Shown: one piece after another, positions 55,983 through 64,000 of the stretch
Numbering within the stretch: position 1 is the first letter of the stretch
Layout of the letters: each line of letters opens with the position of its first letter
Assembly (NCBI GenBank): GCA_017463255.1
Contig: JAFTPP010000032.1
Span: 434,001 to 498,000, forward strand
Reading direction: 5' to 3'
From: Lachnospiraceae bacterium
Lineage (GTDB): Bacteria > Bacillota > Clostridia > Lachnospirales > Lachnospiraceae
Length of the DNA: 64,000 nt
Made by a program: the position numbers and the translations under genes
The notes under the pieces: generated by a model
What the model saw: the letters and a program-made list of their open reading frames with translations, nothing else
What the model was told of the DNA's origin: nothing
Databases searched by the model: none

Positions 55983-58208
55983 CTATATTACATTCATTGG
56001 ATCAAAGTCAAACTGGACCATAACATTTTTCCATGCATTTTTTTCTACAAAACTTTCCAGTTCATCTTTCATTTGAATCAATCTGTTGTAATCCGGATGT
56101 TTTGCATAAGTCACAAAACGGAACACATCTTTTACCTTGCCAATCTGGGCACCGGTGGGACCGATAATTTTATCTCCATGCCCGCAAAAGCCATGCCGCA
56201 AATACTCTGTAAGTTTGCCGATTACATTCTCTGCAAGTTCACAGTTTGGAGACATTACCTGAATTCCCAACATATGCACTACCGGCGGGTACTCCATTAA
56301 CTCTCTATGTTCAATTTCATATTGATAAAAAGAATCATAGTCCTGTGCAGCTGAAAGTACAATAGGCACTTCCTCCGGCTGGTAGGTCTGTATTACCACA
56401 TCTCCTGCTACCTTACCTCTGCCTGCTCTTCCGGCAGCCTGGGTAAGCAACTGGAAAGTTCTCTCCGAAGCGCGATAATCCTGGGCATACAGGGATATAT
56501 CTGCTGCAAGGACCCCTACCAGTGTTACATTGGGAAAATCATGTCCCTTTACAATCATCTGGGTTCCGATAAGAATATCTGCTTCACCATTGGCAAAAGA
56601 AGACAAAATCTCTTCATAGCTCTCCTTTTGTCTGGTAGTATCCGCATCCATACGTAAGGTTTTTGCATGTGGAAAGGTTCTCCATAACGCTTCTTCAATC
56701 TGCTGGGTTCCTGCTTTAAAGCCCATTAAATATCTGGAACCGCATTTAGGACAAGCCGGTGGCTTTGGTATCCCATATCCACAATAGTGGCACACAAGGT
56801 TTCCATTCCTGTGTTCTGATAATGCCACATCGCAGTGTGGACACTTCATGGCACTTCCACAGGTTCTGCATGAAACAAATCCGGAATATCCACGTCTGTT
56901 TAAAAAGAGAATAATCTGTTCTTTTTTACTCAGTCTGTCCTCTATCAATTCAAACAAACGTCTGCTGAAAATAGAACGGTTTCCTTCTTTTAGTTCCTTA
57001 CGCAAATCTTCTATATATACGTTAGGAAGATTTCCTCCCGTTAATCGTTTCTTTAAATAAAACTTCTCCATCTTCCCTTGTTCACACAGATAACTTGCTT
57101 CCAAAGAAGGGGTGGCGCTTCCTAACACAACACTAGCATTATAATAGGAAGCCAACTCAAATGCAACTTCTCTCGCATGATACTTGGGCATGGTCTCACT
57201 TTTATAACTGCTTTCATGTTCTTCATCTATAATAATAATACCCAGCTTTTCAAAAGGCACGAACAATGCAGAGCGGGGACCAATGACTACATCCACTTCT
57301 CCCCTTCTTGCTCTTTCAAACTGGTCATACTTTTCACCCGGCGATAATTTAGAATTCACAAAGGTAACTCTGTCACCAAACTCATTGCTAAACCGTAACA
57401 CAGTCTGATAAGTCAGGGCTATTTCGGGAATTAGAACAATGGCCTGTTTCCCTCTTTCAATGATTTCCTTAATTAAATTAATATATACAAAAGTTTTACC
57501 GCTTCCGGTAATTCCCTGTATCAAATAGTGTTTCCCTTCCCCTTTATCAAAATCAGCCAAAACTTTATCTACAATGACCTGTTGGTCGGGACTCATTTCT
57601 TTTGTATCTTTTTGATTATGATTCACGCGGACGGGATTGCGGTATTGATTCTCTTCCTCAATACGGATTAACCCCGTTTCTTTCATGGATTTAATAATAG
57701 AAGCACTGACACCAAGCTTTTCTGTTACCAACTCATATGGCAACACTTCATGTACACAAAGCTCCTGTGCAAGTCTTATTCTTGCAACCTGATGCTTACG
57801 CTCATATCCTTTGATTTTTTCTTCCCATTCTTCCTTAGAAAGACAACTCACAATACTTTTTTTAACAATTCCTTTGGTGGTTTGCTTTACCGGAAGAACT
57901 GTCTTTAATGCAGTAATCAAAGTGGAACCGTACTGCTTTTTCATCCACATGGCTAACCGGATGGCATTTTCTTTTGCACTGACCTGTTTTTTTACAACGG
58001 AATCAACGGTTTTCATACGGGTCGGGTCAAACTTAATCTCATTGGTACAGTTTAACACATATCCCTTAATCAATTTATTCCCGTTTCCAAAGGGAATCAT
58101 TACCTGGACTCCCGGTTCTATCTCACTTTCCAAATGAGGCGGAATGATGTATTGAAATGCTTTATCCAGTTTTTCATGAGAAATATCCACTATGATATCA
58201 GCGTACAT
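55983..58208 (-). CDS. priA: Primosomal helicase PriA
   Basis: This 741-residue replication-restart helicase has an N-terminal 3-prime-DNA-binding domain, Walker A GITGSGKT near 233 and IIDEEHESSYK. A zinc-binding insertion has eight cysteines (CRTCGSAMKCPHCD through CPKCG), and the helicase C-domain includes GTQMIVKGHDFPNVTLVG and QAAGRAGR. It overlaps murE by 11 bp. Confidence 0.96.
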   Translation of the reverse strand: MYADIIVDISHEKLDKAFQYIIPPHLESEIEPGVQVMIPFGNGNKLIKGYVLNCTNEIKFDPTRMKTVDSVVKKQVSAKENAIRLAMWMKKQYGSTLITALKTVLPVKQTTKGIVKKSIVSCLSKEEWEEKIKGYERKHQVARIRLAQELCVHEVLPYELVTEKLGVSASIIKSMKETGLIRIEEENQYRNPVRVNHNQKDTKEMSPDQQVIVDKVLADFDKGEGKHYLIQGITGSGKTFVYINLIKEIIERGKQAIVLIPEIALTYQTVLRFSNEFGDRVTFVNSKLSPGEKYDQFERARRGEVDVVIGPRSALFVPFEKLGIIIIDEEHESSYKSETMPKYHAREVAFELASYYNASVVLGSATPSLEASYLCEQGKMEKFYLKKRLTGGNLPNVYIEDLRKELKEGNRSIFSRRLFELIEDRLSKKEQIILFLNRRGYSGFVSCRTCGSAMKCPHCDVALSEHRNGNLVCHYCGYGIPKPPACPKCGSRYLMGFKAGTQQIEEALWRTFPHAKTLRMDADTTRQKESYEEILSSFANGEADILIGTQMIVKGHDFPNVTLVGVLAADISLYAQDYRASERTFQLLTQAAGRAGRGKVAGDVVIQTYQPEEVPIVLSAAQDYDSFYQYEIEHRELMEYPPVVHMLGIQVMSPNCELAENVIGKLTEYLRHGFCGHGDKIIGPTGAQIGKVKDVFRFVTYAKHPDYNRLIQMKDELESFVEKNAWKNVMVQFDFDPMNVI

Positions 58209-59697
58209 TCCACTCCTCCTTCGTTATTGCTTCGTATACTAATTCTCTGTCAAGCATAGGGTATCGGACACCTTGGATTTCCTGATAATCTTCATGCCCT
58301 TTTCCTGCCAGGACTATCATATCCCCTGATTTTGCATGTTGCAACGCATATCTTACTGCCTGCCTTCTGTCTTCTATACAGATATATTGTCCGTTGGTTC
58401 TTTGCATTCCTGTTACAATATCTGCCATAATATCCTGTGGATTCTCATATCTTGGATTATCCGAAGTGATAATGGTAAAGTCAGCATAACGTCCGCTTAC
58501 CTCACCCATGAGAAACCTTCTGTCCTTAGACCTGTTACCGCCACATCCAAAAATAGCAATCAGACGCTTAGGATGATACTCTTTTAGTGTTAAAAGCAAG
58601 GCTTCTAAAGAAGTGGCGTTATGGGCATAATCAATAATCACCGTTATCTTGCAAGGCAGTTCTATCTTTTCCATTCTGCCGTCTATGGTTACGTCCTTTA
58701 ATGCAGCCTTTATCCGAAAAGCAGGAATTCCGTAGGAATATAACACACCGATGGCAGCAAGCGCATTATAAACATTATACCTTCCCGGAAGGCGAAGTTC
58801 AAACACTTCTTCTACAAAGCCTTGTGTTTTAAAAGAATCACTGTTTATCTCTATTGCATAATGGTCCGATGGTTGTTTCATACTGTAATAATACATATTG
58901 CAGAGGCATTTTTCCGTCATCCTGTATACGTATGGATCATCCTTATTAAACCAGGCTTCTTTACAGGTTTGAAACAATTTACTCTTATATTGGATATATT
59001 CTTCAAAATCTGCATGTTCACCCTCACCAATATGATCCGGTCCTAAATTGCTAAATATGGCATAGTCAAAAATAATCCCTTCTACTCTTGCCATCTTGAG
59101 TCCCTGGGAGGAAACTTCCATAACCACTACTTTCACGTGGTTATCTATCATATCACGTAACAAACGAAATACTTCCACCGACTCCGGTGTGGTATTCCTT
59201 AATCTTTCAACGGTATCGGCGTAATAAGCACCATTTGTTCCAATAAGCCCACAGGGAACATTACATTTATTTAAAATCTGATGAATCATTCCGGCCGTTG
59301 TACTCTTTCCCTTAGTTCCTGTAATGCCAATAGTGATTAATTCATTTTGCGGTTCCCCATAATAAAGAGATGCCGCATTCGCCATACAGTGTCTGATTTC
59401 CTTTACAAGAATCAGTACACATTTTACCTCCTCACACAGCTTCATAAGCTTTCCATATACCGGTGAAACGGATTCTTCCCAAACAATGGCAACCGCTCCC
59501 CGCATAAGTGCTTCTTTAACATATTCCATTTCAGCGTCTTTATAACACTGTCCTGATACCGCAAAAAACACATTCCCGTCAAGTACTCTCCTAGAATCAT
59601 AAGCGATTCCCGTAATAGTAATTATATCACTTCCCTGTACGCACAAATATGAATTTTTCCTTAATATATCCTGAAGAATCACATCGGAATTAAGCAT
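58198..59697 (-). CDS. murE: UDP-MurNAc-tripeptide synthetase-type Mur ligase
   Basis: This 499-residue protein has ITGTKGKSTTAGMIHQIL (ATP loop), the VVMEVSSQGL segment and NLGPDHIGEGEHADFEEY. DYAHNATSLEALL and ITSDNPRYENPQDI follow; DNPR is the motif typical of meso-diaminopimelate-adding MurE. ATG at 59697 has GGAGG 6 nt upstream. It heads a long run of tightly packed genes reaching lgt. Confidence 0.93.
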   Translation of the reverse strand: MLNSDVILQDILRKNSYLCVQGSDIITITGIAYDSRRVLDGNVFFAVSGQCYKDAEMEYVKEALMRGAVAIVWEESVSPVYGKLMKLCEEVKCVLILVKEIRHCMANAASLYYGEPQNELITIGITGTKGKSTTAGMIHQILNKCNVPCGLIGTNGAYYADTVERLRNTTPESVEVFRLLRDMIDNHVKVVVMEVSSQGLKMARVEGIIFDYAIFSNLGPDHIGEGEHADFEEYIQYKSKLFQTCKEAWFNKDDPYVYRMTEKCLCNMYYYSMKQPSDHYAIEINSDSFKTQGFVEEVFELRLPGRYNVYNALAAIGVLYSYGIPAFRIKAALKDVTIDGRMEKIELPCKITVIIDYAHNATSLEALLLTLKEYHPKRLIAIFGCGGNRSKDRRFLMGEVSGRYADFTIITSDNPRYENPQDIMADIVTGMQRTNGQYICIEDRRQAVRYALQHAKSGDMIVLAGKGHEDYQEIQGVRYPMLDRELVYEAITKEEWNVR

Positions 59698-59725
59698 TGC
59701 GCCCTCCATTGTTTTCTTATAATTC

Positions 59726-59755
59726 AGTATATGAAAAAATTTATAATTCCTTCAA
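59726..59755 (-). promoter_or_regulatory. Promoter of the murE-to-lgt operon
   Basis: TTGAAG (59750-59755), an 18-nt spacer and TATACT (59726-59731) lie about 30 bp before the murE ATG. Confidence 0.55.
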
Positions 59756-59864
59756 AAATTTATGAATTAATTTATAATTGAAACACAATTTAAACACATT
59801 TTTCCGATATATTATTTTACGGATAGTTGTTAAAACTACTATCTCCCCCCTCATAAGAAACAGG

Positions 59865-59889
59865 AATCCCAAGTAAAAAACTTGGGATT
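59865..59889 (-). terminator. Terminator of recJ
   Basis: A 9-bp stem (AATCCCAAG and CTTGGGATT) with a 7-nt loop lies 8 bp after the recJ stop. The T-run that follows is poor. Confidence 0.6.
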
Positions 59890-59896
59890 CTTGTTG

Positions 59897-61669
59897 TTAT
59901 TCCTTATTTTTATGAAAACCAAGCATAACAAATTGAATGGTTTTCATATTTCTATACTCATTGATTTCAGGATAATATAACATATCCCCCCGCACACTGT
60001 TTGTACTTCCTTCTTTTAATTTCATAAGCTGTTGTTCTCCGTATTCAGAACGGATAAACTCTTCCCATTCAGCACCATCCATATAATTGATTACGGAATA
60101 TCTCTTGTTTTCCACATCCATTGCAGTAATCTTTATTACATTGTTTTGTTTACCCAAAATCTTATAGGAAAGAAGTCTGATATCCTTAATGGCAAAAACC
60201 GGTTTTTCATTCCCGTCACCAAAAGGTTCTAACAATGCAAGTTCCTTAATCAGCTTTTCGGAAACATAGGAAAGAGGCATGGCTACATCAATATATATTT
60301 TGTCAACAAAGTCCTCTTCCTTAAGACCTGCATGTTCATTGACAAAGGCTCTAAACCTTTCAAGATTCTCTTTGGGAAGAGATAAACCTGCGGCTAACTT
60401 ATGTCCGCCGAATTTTGTAAAAAGTTCCTTACACTCATTCATTTTTTCATACATGGAATAAGCTTCTATTGAGCGTCCCGAACCTTTTAGTCCATCTTCT
60501 GAATCCGTTAATACAAATGCAGGCTTTCCATACTTTTCACGTACGCGTCCCGCTATAATTCCTGCCAGACTTTCATGACATTCCGGCAAAAACAACACCA
60601 TAACCTGATGATTCTTGTATCCGTTTTCTTCAATCTGCTTAACAGCTTCCTCCGTCTGACGTATTGTCATATCTTTTCTGCTGTCGTTTAACTCTTTTAG
60701 ACGGATTGCAGCACTCATAGCTTCATCACCGTTTTGACACAAAAACAGTTCCAAAACATTTGCAGCAGTATCCAGACGTCCTGATGCATTGACACAAGGT
60801 CCTAAAGCAAACCCCAAGTGATATGAATTCAGCTTCTTATCATACAATCCCGTTGCCATAAGCAAGGCACGCATTCCGATATTATCCGTATTTTCAATTG
60901 CTTTCAAACCATATTTTACAATAAGTCTGTTTTCATCTCTTAAGGGCATTACATCCCCTACCGTAGCAAAAGCAGCAAACTGAAGTAATTCATCAAACAA
61001 AATATCTTCTTGATTACTATATTCAAACAAAGCCATGACTAACTTCCAAGCCACAACCGCACCGCATATTTCCTTAAAGGGATAAGGACAAGTTGCTAAT
61101 TTCGGGTCGATGACACATCCGGCATTCGGCACTATGTACCGCTTGATATTATCCTTTTCTTCATAGGGTATCTCATGATGATCCGTAACAATCACTTCCA
61201 TACCAAGACTATTGGCAAGTTCTATTTGCAAAAAAGCTGCAATACCATTATCACAAGTAATAATCAGCTCTATACCATCCGCTTTTGCCTCATTTACCAA
61301 GCCATCACTTAGACCATACCCATCTTTCATACGGTGGGGAATGGCATAATCAACATCCGCCCCCAGGTGGGTAAGTCCCCGCACCAAAATATACGTAGCG
61401 CAGACCCCGTCAATATCATAATCACCGATTACTCTTATCTTTTTCTTTTTTGCTATGGCATCAGAAATTACAGTGCATGCTTCTTTCATACCCGCCATTA
61501 AAAAGGGAGAATGCATATCTTCTAATGTGCCATGCAAAAACCTGTGAATATCTGAATCAGTTTCAATATCTCTATTTCTTATGATTCTCGCAATTACAGG
61601 GTCAATATTCTGTTCCTGAGCAATTTTATAAAAATCTGCTCTTTTCGTGTGAAGAATCCATTTTTCCAT
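59897..61669 (-). CDS. recJ: Single-stranded-DNA exonuclease RecJ
   Basis: This 590-residue DHH-family nuclease has RVIGDYDIDGVCATYIL near 83, VTDHHEIPY near 164 and NASGRLDTA. The DHHA1 domain shows GRVREKYGKPAFVLT with KGSGRSIEAYSM, and an OB-fold C-terminus follows. It degrades 5-prime-ended single strands in repair. It lies between secDF and the murE operon with hairpins on both sides. Confidence 0.95.
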   Translation of the reverse strand: MEKWILHTKRADFYKIAQEQNIDPVIARIIRNRDIETDSDIHRFLHGTLEDMHSPFLMAGMKEACTVISDAIAKKKKIRVIGDYDIDGVCATYILVRGLTHLGADVDYAIPHRMKDGYGLSDGLVNEAKADGIELIITCDNGIAAFLQIELANSLGMEVIVTDHHEIPYEEKDNIKRYIVPNAGCVIDPKLATCPYPFKEICGAVVAWKLVMALFEYSNQEDILFDELLQFAAFATVGDVMPLRDENRLIVKYGLKAIENTDNIGMRALLMATGLYDKKLNSYHLGFALGPCVNASGRLDTAANVLELFLCQNGDEAMSAAIRLKELNDSRKDMTIRQTEEAVKQIEENGYKNHQVMVLFLPECHESLAGIIAGRVREKYGKPAFVLTDSEDGLKGSGRSIEAYSMYEKMNECKELFTKFGGHKLAAGLSLPKENLERFRAFVNEHAGLKEEDFVDKIYIDVAMPLSYVSEKLIKELALLEPFGDGNEKPVFAIKDIRLLSYKILGKQNNVIKITAMDVENKRYSVINYMDGAEWEEFIRSEYGEQQLMKLKEGSTNSVRGDMLYYPEINEYRNMKTIQFVMLGFHKNKE

Positions 61670-61697
61670 TCAGCACCACACTCCATTCAACGAACAA

Positions 61698-61720
61698 AGA
61701 GTTCCGAAAAACGGAACTCT
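61698..61720 (-). terminator. Terminator of secDF
   Basis: Perfect 9-bp arms AGAGTTCCG and CGGAACTCT surround a 5-nt loop, followed by TTTGTT on the minus strand. Confidence 0.75.
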
Positions 61721-61728
61721 TATTCTCA

Positions 61729-63975
61729 TTATGCTTCTTCTTTTTTAGGTGGGAATTTCATCCTCAATACATACCACACTGCACCCGCCAGGCATACAGA
61801 AGAATACGTTCCGCATACAATACCGATTAACAGTGGCAACGCAAACAACTTAATAGAAGAAACGCTTAATATTAACAACATGATAACCATAACAGCTGTT
61901 GTCAATGATGAATATACACTTCTTGTCAAAGTCTGCGTAATACTACGATTCACAACATCAACCAATGTGTCCCGTTTTTTCATTTCAGCCATGTTTTCTC
62001 TGATACGGTCAAAAATAACAATGGTTGCATTAATGGAATAACCCACAATCGTTAACATACATGCAATAAAATTACTGTTTACAGAAATTCTGAACACTGC
62101 GTAGAAACCAAGAACAATTAACACGTCATGTACCAGTGCTAAAACTGCGCTTGTTGCAAAACGTATATCACTAAATCTGAACCAAATATAAATCAACATA
62201 CAGATAGTAGCCACTACTACTGCAATGATTGCATCATTTCTCATTTCCGAACTGATGGTAGCCGAAATAGTTTCCTGCTGAATCTCTTCCTGTATATTAA
62301 ATCGTTCTGTCAAAGCATCTTTCAATGCAGTACGCTCATCGCTATCCAGGGTTCTTGTTTTAATAATAACTTCAGCTGAATCATTCACGGTCTGTGTCTG
62401 AATATTTCCTGCACCAATCACATCTTCCACAACCGGAACAACCCGGTTATTTACTTCGTCCAGGGTCATGGTCTCATTCATAACAACTGTTGTAGAAGTA
62501 CCGCCCGAAAAATCAAGACCGTAATTCAATACACCTTTACCTCTTACTCCAAACACTGTCATGGCAATAAAACCTACTGCAATTAACGCAAGTGAGACTG
62601 AAAAACAAATGTTTTTCTTTCCTAAGAAATGGATGTTCTTTCTTTCCCTTGCAGCCCCATATAATTTTTCACCCGTTAATCCAACGCCAAACAATGCCTG
62701 TAACACCAGACGGGTTATAATTAACGCTGTAAACATGGACAATACAATACCGACACCCAACGTAATCGCAAAACCTTTAACAGTTCCTGTTCCCAAAAGC
62801 CCTAATACAACGGCTGCAATTAATGTTGTAACATTACCATCTACAATAGCCGATAAAGCTTTCTGGAAACCAATCTTAATAGAACTTCTTACTGTTTTTC
62901 CGGATGCAATTTCTTCCTTGATTCTTGCAAAAATAATAACATTGGCATCTACCGCCATACCGATGGATAAAATAATACCTGCAATACCCGGTAATGTCAG
63001 AGTGATTTCAAAGGCACAAATAATAAACATCATTAACAAAACATATATTACAAGTGCAATACCTGATGCTAATCCCGGTATACGGTATACGGCAATCATA
63101 AAAAGAATCACCAATGCAAGACCAATAGCACCTGCAAGAACGCTTGTCTCAATTGCTTCTTCTCCAAGTTGTGCTCCAACCACTTTTGAATGTAATTCTT
63201 CCAATTCTAATTTCAATCCGCCGATACGGATATTAGAGGCAAGCTTATCTGCCTGTTCTTTGGTACTCATACCGGAAATATAGGCAACTCCTCCGGTAAT
63301 TTCTGAATTTACCTGTGGTACACTGATAAATTCGCCATCATAATAGATACCGATGGTTTCTCTTCCGTTAAGATATGCTTCCCTTGTAGCCTCGGCAAAA
63401 ATATCTGCACCTGCATCAGAAAATGTTAATTCAACCACGTGTTCAGGCTGATTATACTGATTCACCTGCTGTCTGCTTTGGGCTCCCGTTACATCAGAAC
63501 CTGACAAAATCGCAGAACCATCTGCAATAACCTCCTCAAGGCTCTTCTTCAAAACATATTTTTCCTGAGTATAATCAAATTCATAATTCAGATTACCTTT
63601 GCCATCCCGAAGAACGATAAAGTATAAAGAACCCGGACGGCCCAACTCCTCTAAGATTATTTCCGCATCTGTCATACCCGGAATTTCAATATTGATTCTG
63701 CTCGTACCTTCCTGATACACAATGGCTTCCGTAGAATACTGATCCACACGCTGCTGCAACTTGTAGATAGTATCATCCATATCCGTCTGTGACGGTTCTG
63801 TTTCTCCTGCAACCTCATAAGTAATGCTTACACCGCCTGCAAGATCCAATCCTAATTTAATTTCAGAAACTGCCCCATAGTGGCTTTTGCCAATTCCATT
63901 CATTGCTGAATAACACAATCCTGCAATCGCTAATACTGCCACAAAAAGCGTTACGACTGATTTTACTCTTTTCAT
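61729..63975 (-). CDS. secDF: Fused protein translocase subunits SecD-SecF
   Basis: This 748-residue fusion uses the proton gradient to help pull secreted proteins. SecD half: KLGLDLAGGVSITYEV, the periplasmic P1 domain, then GMAVDANVIIFARIKEE. SecF half: LNYGLDFSGGTSTTVVM, then GYSINATIVIFDRIREN. About twelve membrane segments are expected. The start at 63975 has GGAAG upstream, and 25 bp remain to the window edge. Confidence 0.96.
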   Translation of the reverse strand: MKRVKSVVTLFVAVLAIAGLCYSAMNGIGKSHYGAVSEIKLGLDLAGGVSITYEVAGETEPSQTDMDDTIYKLQQRVDQYSTEAIVYQEGTSRINIEIPGMTDAEIILEELGRPGSLYFIVLRDGKGNLNYEFDYTQEKYVLKKSLEEVIADGSAILSGSDVTGAQSRQQVNQYNQPEHVVELTFSDAGADIFAEATREAYLNGRETIGIYYDGEFISVPQVNSEITGGVAYISGMSTKEQADKLASNIRIGGLKLELEELHSKVVGAQLGEEAIETSVLAGAIGLALVILFMIAVYRIPGLASGIALVIYVLLMMFIICAFEITLTLPGIAGIILSIGMAVDANVIIFARIKEEIASGKTVRSSIKIGFQKALSAIVDGNVTTLIAAVVLGLLGTGTVKGFAITLGVGIVLSMFTALIITRLVLQALFGVGLTGEKLYGAARERKNIHFLGKKNICFSVSLALIAVGFIAMTVFGVRGKGVLNYGLDFSGGTSTTVVMNETMTLDEVNNRVVPVVEDVIGAGNIQTQTVNDSAEVIIKTRTLDSDERTALKDALTERFNIQEEIQQETISATISSEMRNDAIIAVVVATICMLIYIWFRFSDIRFATSAVLALVHDVLIVLGFYAVFRISVNSNFIACMLTIVGYSINATIVIFDRIRENMAEMKKRDTLVDVVNRSITQTLTRSVYSSLTTAVMVIMLLILSVSSIKLFALPLLIGIVCGTYSSVCLAGAVWYVLRMKFPPKKEEA

Positions 63976-64000
63976 ACTAATTCTTCCTTACTTATTCTTC

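Noticed and set aside
62561..63283. 240-codon plus-strand frame
   Set aside because: It is antisense to secDF, and its composition mirrors the membrane-segment codons; no homology recognised.

Overview
The window is a low-GC chromosomal segment of an endospore-forming clostridium, most likely Lachnospiraceae. The evidence is spoIIGA-sigE and sigG beside a division/cell-wall (dcw) cluster, a DUF5688 gene, a family-3 beta-glucosidase, NADP-type glutamate dehydrogenase and fused aroE-aroK and secD-secF genes. Genus is not decidable by eye. Nearly everything is on the minus strand, so expression runs from high to low coordinates.

Accessory part (1-12450). At the left edge an open frame of 1147 codons runs off the window; it encodes an HD-phosphohydrolase domain followed by an Hsp90-like (GHKL) ATPase. 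Next come a RelE/ParE-Phd toxin-antitoxin pair and an operon (about 12042 down to 4336) rich in PlsC-type acyltransferases. Two of these are HAD-acyltransferase fusions, two stand alone, and one is interrupted by TGA inside its catalytic NHxxxxD motif. A second small gene in the same operon is interrupted by TAA. The operon also encodes a membrane TPR-like protein that starts with a TGYPSIDKPW tag. A divergent XRE-family regulator, a near-consensus promoter and a perfect inverted repeat sit at its head. I consider this lipid/acyl-transfer cluster and the HD-Hsp90 gene the best candidates for an undescribed system.

Metabolic middle (12450-31000). gdhA, an unknown helical protein, an SH3b membrane protein, tRNA-Arg(CCG) and a DUF5688 gene are followed by a peptide-ABC-transporter operon that continues into yqeG, aroE-aroK, aroQ and efp. 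nrdR, ylmC, a possible structured leader RNA, a GH3 glucosidase and sigG follow, with a small plus-strand DUF378 gene between sigG and sigE.

Core part (31000-64000). spoIIGA-sigE has a promoter with Spo0A-like boxes and a 22-bp spacer; spoIIGA appears to start at ATT. The dcw operon is mraZ-rsmH-ftsL-pbp-pbp-mraY-murD-ftsW-murA-ftsQ-ftsZ, with five 10-bp units (four matching MraZ boxes) just after its promoter. Upstream, about 15 kb of closely packed genes (murE-priA-def-fmt-yugP-rsmB-rlmN-prpC-prkC-rsgA-rpe-ychF-lgt) look like one operon that ends just before the mraZ promoter. recJ and secDF close the window.

Start codons were re-chosen where a ribosome binding site or family N-terminus contradicted the longest frame; promoters and hairpins were found by eye and are untested.
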